Source: MW101C3 sp943367595 (GTDB lineage Bacteria; Cyanobacteriota; Cyanobacteriia; PCC-6307; Cyanobiaceae). From it: a stretch of DNA of 64,000 nt. The stretch covers positions 1-64,000 of the forward strand of contig CALRJS020000002.1 in assembly GCA_943367595.1 (NCBI GenBank), in the 5' to 3' direction. The notes under the pieces are model-generated. The model saw nothing but the letters and a program-made list of their open reading frames with translations. It was not told where the DNA came from and made no database searches. This document shows, one piece after another, positions 52,234 through 59,989 of this stretch (its first letter is position 1; each line of letters begins with the position of its first letter). A program made the translations under genes and the position numbers.

Positions 52234-54300
52234 TCAGCGTGCCTCGAGGCGCAGCAGGTCTGACAGCGAATCCACCATCTGCACGTGCACGGTGAGGCTG
52301 GTGCCAGGTTCGGCGGCGCCAGGGCAGCGGGCAGCCACGTCCAGCGCCAGCGCTTCGAGATGCACGAGGCCCAGCCGGTCTTGCTCCCGCAACCAGCGCA
52401 GGAACACCCCCTCCAGGCGCTCCTGGGGGTGCTGCTCGAACCACACCTGCTGCCAGTGGCGCTGGTCTTCGCGGCTGATCTGCACCCCCTCCCGCAGCGC
52501 CGGATCGAGTTGATCGAGCAGGGCGCCGAGGTCGGCTCCATCCAGGGGCGGCTGTTGCTGCTGATGGGCCGCCAGCTGCCGTTGCACCACCAGATCGGCG
52601 TAGCGCCGGATTGGTGAGGTGGCTTGCACGTAGGCGCTGAGCCCGAGGCTGAAGTGGTGGCAGGGCTGCACACCGGTGACACCCCGGGTGAGGCAGCGGC
52701 GCAGGGCCATGTGCCGCACCGGACCTGGGGGTAGGGCCTCCAGCTGGGCGGCGGGCGGCAGCTCGGCGCTGGGCTGTCCCCGGTAGGGAAGGGCCAGACC
52801 TTCGCTCACGCCATAGGCGGCGATCACGGCGCCGTTGAGGATCATCGCTTCGGCCACCAGCGCCCGGGCCGGGCTCGGGTCGGTGATCTCCACGCTTGTC
52901 TGGCCGTCCACCGCGCGGATGCGGCCCTCCGGTTGCTCCATCTGCAGGGCACCGTTGGCCACCCGCCAGCGGCGACGGCGCTCCAGCAGGGCGTCGATGC
53001 TGGCCAGGTCCGGTTCTTCCTTTGGAGCCAGTTCGATCAGGGCATCGCCGTCGGCGTAGGAGAGGCGATAGGTGGGCAGCACCCAGCTGCGCACAATCTC
53101 CACGGCAGCCACTGCACCGTCCTCATCCAGCTCGATCGCGGTGCTCCAGGCGGCACAACGCTGGCCCTGGCGCAGGCTGAAGGGGCCGGTGGCCAGAGGA
53201 AAGGGAAACATCGGCACCACCCGGTCGGCCAGGTAGAGGCTGGAGGCGCGGCGCCGTGCCTCCAGATCCAGGGGCGACTCCGGTGGCACCAGCCGCCCCG
53301 GATCGGCGATGTGCACCCACAGACGCTGGCGGCCATCGCCCAGCTGCTCCAGGGAGAGGGCGTCGTCGATCTCCTGCGTATCGGGATCGTCGAGGGTGTA
53401 GGTGCGCAGGGTGGTGAGGTCGCGGCGTTGGTCGTCGCCGGGTTGCGGGTCAGCGGCGGCCGCGATCAACTGCTCGGCCTCGGCCAGCAGCTCGGGCGCG
53501 AAGCCCTGTTCCCACACGGTGCGCTGCAGCGAGGGGAGGGCGTGGGGCTCCCACTGGCCCAGATCCACCAGCAGGCGTCGCACCGCCCCCGGCTCCGCAC
53601 TGCAGTGGGCGCTGTGCAGAGCCTGGCGCAAGGCCACCGGCAACGGCGTGGTGGTATCCCCGCCTGCCAGGGCCAGCAGGTGATCGAGCTGGGCACGGGC
53701 CTGGGCGTCGAGGCTGCTCGGATCGAGCGGCTGACGTTGCTGCAGCAAAGCTTGCCAGCGTTGCTCCCGCAGCTGGCTCAGGCGTTCAAGGTGACGCTCC
53801 CGGCGCAGCTGGCGGAGATCCCGCAGCGTGCGGGGCTGAACCGCGCCGTGGCGCCAGCGAAAAAAGTGCTGCTCCGGCTGCTGCAGCACCAACCAGCAGG
53901 CGGCACGAGCCGCCGGTGTGTCGGCAGGGGCTACCAGGGCCACGAGCTCCTCCAGTGGCATGGCCGCTGGGGGTGCGCCATGGGAGGGAGCCCCGCCGGC
54001 GGCAGGCGAGGCCGGCTCACTCAGCAGCAACCAGGCGGCGCCGAGATCGCGGCTGGAGGGCCGCTGCTGTTGGAGAAGCTCCGCCGTGAGCGCCCAAGGG
54101 GGAGCAAGCAGAGAAGCAGGCGGGTTGAAGGTGCCTGGCAACGACACCAGGGGATCAAGCTCACGCAGCGGCACCTGTTGGCGCCTGGCCTCAAAGCCGA
54201 CCCGCAGGGCCGCTTTGCTGCCGGACAGGGTGTCGATGACGGCAAGCTCAGGCCCCCTGGAGCCGTTCAGACCGACCAGGTCGCCGGGCTGAAAGGCCAA
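52234..54300 (-). CDS. rnb: RNB-domain exoribonuclease (RNase II/R-like)
   Basis: 688 aa 3'-5' exoribonuclease. The RNB catalytic domain (about 290-600) holds TYTLDDPDTQEIDDALSL, with the metal-binding Asp cluster, and the conserved YVQATSPIRRYADLVVQRQL. The N-terminal region is not a clear cold-shock domain; it is Gln/Leu-rich and seems specific to cyanobacterial and chloroplast enzymes. A short C-terminal S1-like tail is possible. It lies 7 bp after rpsR on the same strand, a common cyanobacterial order rpmG-rpsR-rnb. Confidence 0.92.
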   Translation of the reverse strand: MAFQPGDLVGLNGSRGPELAVIDTLSGSKAALRVGFEARRQQVPLRELDPLVSLPGTFNPPASLLAPPWALTAELLQQQRPSSRDLGAAWLLLSEPASPAAGGAPSHGAPPAAMPLEELVALVAPADTPAARAACWLVLQQPEQHFFRWRHGAVQPRTLRDLRQLRRERHLERLSQLREQRWQALLQQRQPLDPSSLDAQARAQLDHLLALAGGDTTTPLPVALRQALHSAHCSAEPGAVRRLLVDLGQWEPHALPSLQRTVWEQGFAPELLAEAEQLIAAAADPQPGDDQRRDLTTLRTYTLDDPDTQEIDDALSLEQLGDGRQRLWVHIADPGRLVPPESPLDLEARRRASSLYLADRVVPMFPFPLATGPFSLRQGQRCAAWSTAIELDEDGAVAAVEIVRSWVLPTYRLSYADGDALIELAPKEEPDLASIDALLERRRRWRVANGALQMEQPEGRIRAVDGQTSVEITDPSPARALVAEAMILNGAVIAAYGVSEGLALPYRGQPSAELPPAAQLEALPPGPVRHMALRRCLTRGVTGVQPCHHFSLGLSAYVQATSPIRRYADLVVQRQLAAHQQQQPPLDGADLGALLDQLDPALREGVQISREDQRHWQQVWFEQHPQERLEGVFLRWLREQDRLGLVHLEALALDVAARCPGAAEPGTSLTVHVQMVDSLSDLLRLEAR

Positions 54301-54307
54301 GACGAAC

Positions 54308-54529
54308 TCAGCCTTCGGGGTTCACGAAGGGAAGCAGCGCCAGGATGCGGGCGCGCTTCACGGAATTGGTGAGGTCGCGTTGCTGCTGGGCGGTGAGCCC
54401 GGTGAGCCGGCGGGGCAGGATCTTGCCGCGTTCGGTGATGAACTTCTTGAGCAGATCGACGTCTTTGTAGTCGATCGGATCGCCGGGCTTGATCGGTGAA
54501 AGACGCTTCTTGAAGAAGGAGCTGGACAT
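54308..54529 (-). CDS. rpsR: 30S ribosomal protein S18
   Basis: 73 aa. FFKKRLSPI, DPIDYKDVDLLKKFITERGK, and LPRRLTGLTAQQQRDLTNSV followed by KRARILALLPF are textbook S18. Located between rpmG and the RNB exoribonuclease gene. Confidence 0.97.
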   Translation of the reverse strand: MSSSFFKKRLSPIKPGDPIDYKDVDLLKKFITERGKILPRRLTGLTAQQQRDLTNSVKRARILALLPFVNPEG

Positions 54530-54605
54530 GGGGAAGGGCAGAAAGGAAGAAGACGTGGGGAGAGGACAAGCGGGAGGGCTGGCGGTGTTGACCGCGAGCC
54601 CTCAC

Positions 54606-54800
54606 TCACTTGATCTCCTTGTGGTTCGTGCTCTTGTTGCAGTGAGGGCAGAACTTCTTCAATTCGAGCCGTTCGGTGGTGTTGCGGCGGTTCTTCTGGG
54701 TGGTGTAACGAGACACACCAGGAGACCGCTTGGCGGGGTTGGACCGGCATTCGGTGCACTCAAGAGTGATCACGAGCCGGACGCCCTTGTTCTTTGCCAT
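54606..54800 (-). CDS. rpmG: 50S ribosomal protein L33
   Basis: 64 aa. VRLVITLECTEC, YTTQKNRRNT and LELKKFCPHCNKSTNHKEIK are typical, and the two CxxC pairs make it the zinc-binding (C+) form. Start is the ATG at 54800. First gene of the rpmG-rpsR-rnb group, divergent from pheT by about 110 bp. Confidence 0.97.
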   Translation of the reverse strand: MAKNKGVRLVITLECTECRSNPAKRSPGVSRYTTQKNRRNTTERLELKKFCPHCNKSTNHKEIK

Positions 54801-54909
54801 GGAAGGACGTGCGCCGCTGAAGCGAGGCGAGCTGACAGCTGAACAACATACTCTCCGGCCTGCACCGGGCCGGTCATTAGGATCTCGACGTCTGGACGCC
54901 GTGGATTCG

Positions 54910-57408
54910 ATGCAGGTCTCGCTCCAATGGCTGAGGGAGCTGGTGGCCTGCTCCATGCCCGCCGCTGAACTGGCCGAACGTCTATCGATGGCCGGCTTTG
55001 AAGTCGATGCGATCGAGGATCTCGCCGCCCGTGCCGCCGGCGTGGTGGTGGGCTTCGTGGAAGAGCGCAGCCCCCATCCGAACGCCGACAAACTCAGCGT
55101 CTGCCGGGTGCGTGTCTCTGCCGCTCCAGGCGACGACCTGCTGCAGATCGTTTGCGGTGCCCCCAATGTGCGGGCCGGAATCCATGTGCCCGTGGCTCTG
55201 GTGGGCGCCTACCTGCCGGCGGTGGATCTCACCATCAAACCCGCCGAACTGCGTGGCGTGGCCAGCAGCGGCATGATCTGCTCGCTGCGGGAGCTGGGCC
55301 TGCCCGAAAGCAGCGATGGCATCGCCGTGCTCGACGACCTGCTGAGCGACGTGCCTTCCCTCGGCACCCCGGTGGGGCCCAGCCTCGGTCTTGACGACCA
55401 GGTGCTGGAGCTGGCGATCACCGCCAACCGCCCCGATGGGCTTTCGATGCAGGGCATCGCCCGCGAGGTGGCGGCCCTCACCGGCGCAGCGCTCACCCTC
55501 ACCGCGGCGGCTCCGCAGGTGCCCGCCGTGCCGTTGCCGGTGGCAGCCGCTGACGGCGCCGCGATCGAAGCCGGTGGGCTCTACAGCCTCACGGCCCTCA
55601 CCGGCGTGAAGGTCGGGCCTTCGCCGGAGTGGCTGCAGCAGCGCCTGGAGCGGGCCGGCCTGCGGGCGATCAACAACGTGGTCGATGTCACCAATCTGGT
55701 GATGCTGGAATTCGGCCAGCCCCTGCACGCCTTCGACAGTGAGCGGCTCGCCCTGCTCGGCCCGGCAGGCTCTGCCACCGCCGAGCCCGGCGCCATCGGC
55801 GTGCGTCAGGCCGGCGACGGCGAAGCCTTCGAGGCGCTTGATGGCAGCAGCCATCGCCTCAGCCCCGAAGCCCTGCTCATCACCTACGCCAACCAGCCGG
55901 TGGCCTTGGCGGGGGTGATCGGTGGAAGCAACGCCTCGGTGCACCCCGGCACCGGCGCCATCTGGCTGGAAGCCGCTGTGTTCGCTCCCCAGGCGGTGCG
56001 GCGCAGCGCCCGCAGCGTGGGCCTGCGCACCGATGCCAGCCATCGGTTCGAGAAAGGCCTGCCGCGGGAGGTCACCCTGGTGGCGGCGGATCGTGCCGCT
56101 GCCCTGTTGGTGGAGCTGGCCGGCGGCGAGATCCAGGGCCGCTGGCTGCACCAGGCGCCTGTGGATCCCCGCCCACCGCTGGCCTTGCGACGCGATGCCC
56201 TGCACCAGCTGCTGGGTCCCGTGCTCGTCGATGGCGTGGCAGACGATCTGGCCGATGAACGGATCACGGCCACCCTGGAGGCCCTGGGCTGCCAGCTGGA
56301 GGACAGCGAGGAGGGCTGGTGGGTCACCGTGCCCCCGTCGCGGGCGATGGATCTGCAGCGGGAGGTGGATCTGATCGAGGAGGTGGCCCGGCTCGTGGGT
56401 TACGACCACTTCGCCAGCCATCTGCCGGACCCGATCTGTCCGGGAGGCCTGGAGCCTGCCCAGAAGGCCGAGCGCCTCCTGCGCCGTGGCCTCTGCGCCG
56501 CCGGCCTGCAGGAATGCTGCTCCCTTTCGCTCGGGCCTGCCCAGGCGCCGGTCAGCGGGGGCCTGGGGCTGACGGCGGCCGAGCGGGTGGCACTGGCCAA
56601 TCCGCTGCTGGCGGAGTACGGCCACCTGCGTGATTCCCTGATCGATGACCTGCTGCTGGCGGCACGCCGCAACCTGCAGGCCTCGCAGCCGGGCTTCTGG
56701 GCCTTCGAGATCGGCCATGTGTTCCGTGCCGCTGGCGATGCCCCGGTCACCGACGTGATCAGCGAGGCGAAGCTGGCGGGGGTGATCTGCGGGGAACGGC
56801 GCTCCGAGCTGTGGAGCAGCGGTGGCAAGCCCCGGCCGCTGGGGTACTACGAAGCTCGGGGTGTCCTGCAGCAGGCCCTCGGCCAGCTGTCGCTGACCTG
56901 CGACGACCGCCCCCTGCAGGGCCATGCGCTGCTGCACCCGGGCCGGGCGGCGGAGCTGGTGCTCGAAGGCCGCGCTGTGGGCTGGTTTGCCCAGCTGCAC
57001 CCGGCCCAGGCCGAAGCCCTCGACCTGCCGGAAGCCACCCATCTGTTCGAGCTCTCGCTGGAGCCGCTGCTACGCGCGGCCACCCGCAGCAACCGCTGGC
57101 AGCCCAGCTTCAGCCCCTATCCCACCGTGCCCGCCTCCGAACGCGACCTGGCCGTGGTGATCCCTGCCAGCGTCACGGCTGCCCAGCTGCTCACGGTGAT
57201 GCGCAAGGCCGGCCGGCCGTTGCTGGAGTCGGCGGAGCTGATCGATCGCTACGCCGGCAGCCAGGTGGCCGAGGGCGCCGCCAGCCAGGCCTTCCGCCTG
57301 CGCTATCGCGATGCGCGCCGCACCCTCACCGAAGCGGAGGTGGAGCAGGCCCACGCGGCGGTGCGCCAGGCCGTCGAGAAGCAGTTCGGCGCCCAGCTGC
57401 GAGCCTGA
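54910..57408 (+). CDS. pheT: Phenylalanyl-tRNA synthetase beta chain
   Basis: 832 aa, slightly longer than the usual 790-815. The start MQVSLQWLRELV is canonical; the 60 codons open upstream are non-coding. Domains: an EMAP-like tRNA-binding domain (about 40-150, with HPNADKLSVCRV and QIVCGAPNV), B3/B4, a B5 domain, the catalytic-like core (RTDASHRFEKGLPRE is the conserved B3/4-B5 part), and a C-terminal FDX-ACB anticodon domain (about 735-832, FSPYPTVPASERDLAVVI). pheS is not in the window. Confidence 0.96.
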   Translation: MQVSLQWLRELVACSMPAAELAERLSMAGFEVDAIEDLAARAAGVVVGFVEERSPHPNADKLSVCRVRVSAAPGDDLLQIVCGAPNVRAGIHVPVALVGAYLPAVDLTIKPAELRGVASSGMICSLRELGLPESSDGIAVLDDLLSDVPSLGTPVGPSLGLDDQVLELAITANRPDGLSMQGIAREVAALTGAALTLTAAAPQVPAVPLPVAAADGAAIEAGGLYSLTALTGVKVGPSPEWLQQRLERAGLRAINNVVDVTNLVMLEFGQPLHAFDSERLALLGPAGSATAEPGAIGVRQAGDGEAFEALDGSSHRLSPEALLITYANQPVALAGVIGGSNASVHPGTGAIWLEAAVFAPQAVRRSARSVGLRTDASHRFEKGLPREVTLVAADRAAALLVELAGGEIQGRWLHQAPVDPRPPLALRRDALHQLLGPVLVDGVADDLADERITATLEALGCQLEDSEEGWWVTVPPSRAMDLQREVDLIEEVARLVGYDHFASHLPDPICPGGLEPAQKAERLLRRGLCAAGLQECCSLSLGPAQAPVSGGLGLTAAERVALANPLLAEYGHLRDSLIDDLLLAARRNLQASQPGFWAFEIGHVFRAAGDAPVTDVISEAKLAGVICGERRSELWSSGGKPRPLGYYEARGVLQQALGQLSLTCDDRPLQGHALLHPGRAAELVLEGRAVGWFAQLHPAQAEALDLPEATHLFELSLEPLLRAATRSNRWQPSFSPYPTVPASERDLAVVIPASVTAAQLLTVMRKAGRPLLESAELIDRYAGSQVAEGAASQAFRLRYRDARRTLTEAEVEQAHAAVRQAVEKQFGAQLRA

Positions 57409-57432
57409 CCCCAGGCGGCAAAGACCTGACGC

Positions 57433-58821
57433 TCAGCTGGCGGTGAGCACCGCCAGCGCTTCCACGTGGCTGGTCTGGGGGAAGAAATCGATGGGTTGCA
57501 CGCTCTGCAGCGTCAGCACCCCGTCCTGCGTGAGCCGGGCCAGGTCGCGGGCGAGCGTGGCGGGGTTGCAGCTCAGGTAGGCGACACGCCGGGGCGGGCA
57601 GGCACGGATCACGTCCGTGACCTGCTGGGGCAGACCTTTGCGGGGTGGATCGAGCAGCAGCCCGTCTGCGTCCGGCAGCAGCTCCACCAGCGCAGTGGCC
57701 ACGTCGGCACTCTCCACCGACAGCCCATTGAGGCCATTGAGCGCCGCATTGAGCCGGGCCTGCTCCACGCTGGGCAGGTGCAGCTCCAGCCCCCGCACGC
57801 TCGCCCCGGCGGCCGCCAGCGGCAAGCCGAAGGTGCCGATGCCGCAGTACGCCTCCACCAGCGTGCGTCCGGCGCGTGGTTCGAGCGCGTCCAGCAGCAG
57901 CGGCACCAGCCGCTCGGCCTGGGGGGTGTGCACCTGAAAGAAGGTGTCCGGCGCGATGCGCAGCTCGTGCCCGCAGAAGCGTTCGCTCAGCCAGCCCCGG
58001 CCGGCGATCACTTCGGTGCGCGGACCCATCAAGGTGTTGGTGGGCAGGGGCTGGAGGTTCAGGCACACGCCCACCAGCTCAGGCCAGCGCCCCATCCATG
58101 CCTCTGCCCGCTCGCTCAGCCCGGGCAGCTGGCTGTGGCTGCTGATCAGGGTCACCAGCACCTCGCCGCTGTGATGCCCGACGCGCAGGCCCAGATGGCG
58201 AAGACCACCGCCCTCACTCATGTCCACGTCCACGGGCCAGCCGCTGGCTTCCAGCTCCTGCTTCAGTGGCGCGATCAGGCGGTCGATGCGCGCATCGAGC
58301 ACCGGACAGCGATTCATATTGACGATCTTGTGGCTGCCGCTGCGGTAGAACCCGGCCCGCAGGGTGCCGTCGGGCCCGCGCTCCAGCGGAATCACGGCCC
58401 GGTTGCGATAGGCCAGCGGTTCAGCCGCCGCCAGGATCGGCTGCACCGCCAGGGAAAAGCCACCGATCCGCTGCAGGGCCTGCTGAACCAGGTCCTGTTT
58501 CCAGCGGGCCTGGGCCTCGTCGACGAGATGCTGGACGCTGCAGCCGCCGCAGCGCTCGGCAAGGATGCAGGGAGGACGTCGGCGCTCCGCCGCCGTGTTG
58601 TGCCGCTCAATCAGCTCCGCCACCACGTGGCCTTTGGCCTGGTAGGTCACGCGGGCCGTCACTGCTTCACCGGGCAGGGCCTGTGGCACAAACACCACCA
58701 CGCCCCGCTCGCCGGCCCCTGCCGTGGCCGCACCCCAGCGGCCGACACCCTCGCCGAGGTGGTTCAACCCGGTGATGCTCAGCTCCAGTGCCGTGCCGGA
58801 GGGGGGCAAGAGTGGGGCCAT
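57433..58821 (-). CDS. 23S rRNA (uracil-C5)-methyltransferase, RlmD/RumA family
   Basis: 462 aa. A TRAM domain (about 10-70) comes first, then the Fe-S cluster cysteines in RPPCILAERCGGCSVQH and a later Cys in NMNRCPVLD. The methylase domain has EAYCGIGTFGLPLA (SAM motif), LLLDPPRKGL and the catalytic Cys in VAYLSCNPATLARDLARL. The ATG at 58821 fits the TRAM start; the open frame to 59565 covers apcD antisense. Which U (747 or 1939) is modified cannot be told from sequence. Confidence 0.92.
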   Translation of the reverse strand: MAPLLPPSGTALELSITGLNHLGEGVGRWGAATAGAGERGVVVFVPQALPGEAVTARVTYQAKGHVVAELIERHNTAAERRRPPCILAERCGGCSVQHLVDEAQARWKQDLVQQALQRIGGFSLAVQPILAAAEPLAYRNRAVIPLERGPDGTLRAGFYRSGSHKIVNMNRCPVLDARIDRLIAPLKQELEASGWPVDVDMSEGGGLRHLGLRVGHHSGEVLVTLISSHSQLPGLSERAEAWMGRWPELVGVCLNLQPLPTNTLMGPRTEVIAGRGWLSERFCGHELRIAPDTFFQVHTPQAERLVPLLLDALEPRAGRTLVEAYCGIGTFGLPLAAAGASVRGLELHLPSVEQARLNAALNGLNGLSVESADVATALVELLPDADGLLLDPPRKGLPQQVTDVIRACPPRRVAYLSCNPATLARDLARLTQDGVLTLQSVQPIDFFPQTSHVEALAVLTAS

Positions 58822-58956
58822 CCAAAGACCTGCGTCACAACGGGCAGCCCCTGACCCTAAAGGCCACCCCGGATGCAAAGGGCCGTTACACAAAGGCGCT
58901 TCCGGCCATCGCGAGGGCCTCTTCTCGGTAAGATCGGCCCCAGCGTGGTGCTTTCG

Positions 58957-59451
58957 ATGAGCGTCGTCAGGGACCTGATCCTGCAAGCCGATGATCAGTT
59001 GCGCTACCCCAGCGGCGGTGAATTGCGCTCCATGGCGGAGTTCCTCTCCGGCGGAAACCAGCGCATTCGTGTCGCCCGCGTGCTCACGGAAAACGAGAAA
59101 AAGATCGTCAATGAGGCGGCGCGGCAGCTGTTTCTGCGCAAGCCCGAATACGTGGCCCAGGGTGGCAATGCCTACGGCCAGCGCCAACGGGCCCAGTGCC
59201 TGCGCGATTTCAGCTGGTACCTCCGCCTCGTCACCTACGGCGTGCTGGCCGGCAGCACCGAAAAGATCCAGGACATCGGCCTGATCGGTGCCCGCGAGAT
59301 GTACAACAGCCTCGGAGTGCCCATGGCGGGCATGGTCGAAAGCATGCGCACGCTCAAGGAGGCGTCGCTGGCGCTGCTTGCCACCGAGGATGCCGTCATG
59401 GCCGGCCCCTACTTCGACTTCCTGATCCAGGGGATGCAGACGCCCGGCTGA
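58957..59451 (+). CDS. apcD: Allophycocyanin alpha-B chain
   Basis: 164 aa phycobiliprotein of the phycobilisome core, a terminal emitter that passes energy toward the photosystems, often photosystem I. Phycocyanobilin attaches to Cys81 (AQCLRDFSWYLRLVTYG). SVVRDLILQADDQLRYPSGG is the ApcD N-terminus and differs from ApcA and ApcF. GLIGAREMYNSLGVPMAGMV is conserved. The ATG at 58957 gives the normal length; the frame is open 28 codons upstream without similarity. Divergent from the RlmD-like gene. Confidence 0.95.
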   Translation: MSVVRDLILQADDQLRYPSGGELRSMAEFLSGGNQRIRVARVLTENEKKIVNEAARQLFLRKPEYVAQGGNAYGQRQRAQCLRDFSWYLRLVTYGVLAGSTEKIQDIGLIGAREMYNSLGVPMAGMVESMRTLKEASLALLATEDAVMAGPYFDFLIQGMQTPG

Positions 59452-59484
59452 ATCACGCCCATTCGTGAGGCCGGCTTCAGCTGG

Positions 59485-59505
59485 CCTTCGAGCAGCAATC
59501 GAAGG
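59485..59505. terminator. Hairpin after apcD
   Basis: CCTTCGA and TCGAAGG form a perfect 7-bp stem with a 7-nt loop, 34 nt after the apcD stop. No strong T-run follows, so the terminator call is tentative. Confidence 0.35.
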
Positions 59506-59654
59506 TGTGCGGAATTGTTGTCCCCTGCGGACGCGATGGGTCTGAGCTTTTGAGATGGCTCTCACTCTGATCAGATGTTGGTGGGAAGGAAACCTTGGTG
59601 GGGAACAAGCAGCACACCCTGCCGGTTTGTCAGCATCACACTGGAGCTCACGTG

Positions 59655-59774
59655 CATGGGCTGGTGTTGCAGGGAAGCTAGGTCGTAGGGATTGCAGTGA
59701 AGATGGTCGTAGATATTGCAGCGAAGTCAGATGTTGGAGATGCCTTGAAGACAGGTTTTGGTGATGCCTTGAAG
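59655..59774. repeat. 24-nt degenerate tandem repeat, five units
   Basis: Units begin at 59655, 59679, 59703, 59727 and 59751. Units 2 and 3 share GGTCGTAG, then ATTGCAG and GAAG. Units 4 and 5 share GATGCCTTGAAG. The period equals that of the array at 20265-20407, and both have CTGGTGT-type words in one copy. Confidence 0.75.
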
Positions 59775-59989
59775 GCGTTAGCTTGTGTTGCCAGCCAGGC
59801 GAGAGCTTGTTTAGCAGGGCAGGCAGGATGTCATCGTGTGATACCGGAGACTATGGCTGCCTAGCCTATCAAGTGTGGGCCATTCATCAAGTCGCCCAGT
59901 GCGTACTCGGGACTTTCTCCCTTCGCTTGATGATTCGATCTCAACGCTTCATTTACATCACTAGCTTGCTCTGTTGATGGGACGTTTGA

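Larger units (their letters stand above)
59452..59989. other. Intergenic gap with 24-nt repeats, start of lower-GC island
   Basis: 538 bp between apcD and the end of the FAAL gene. Base composition drops from GC-rich to near balanced. It holds a hairpin after apcD and a 24-nt tandem array (both listed separately). No supported gene. Confidence 0.6.

Noticed and set aside
54982..57042. 686-aa antisense frame inside pheT
   Set aside because: Antisense shadow of a clearly conserved essential gene.
58822..59565. Extension of the RlmD-like gene across apcD
   Set aside because: It is the antisense of apcD; the TRAM domain begins at the ATG 58821.
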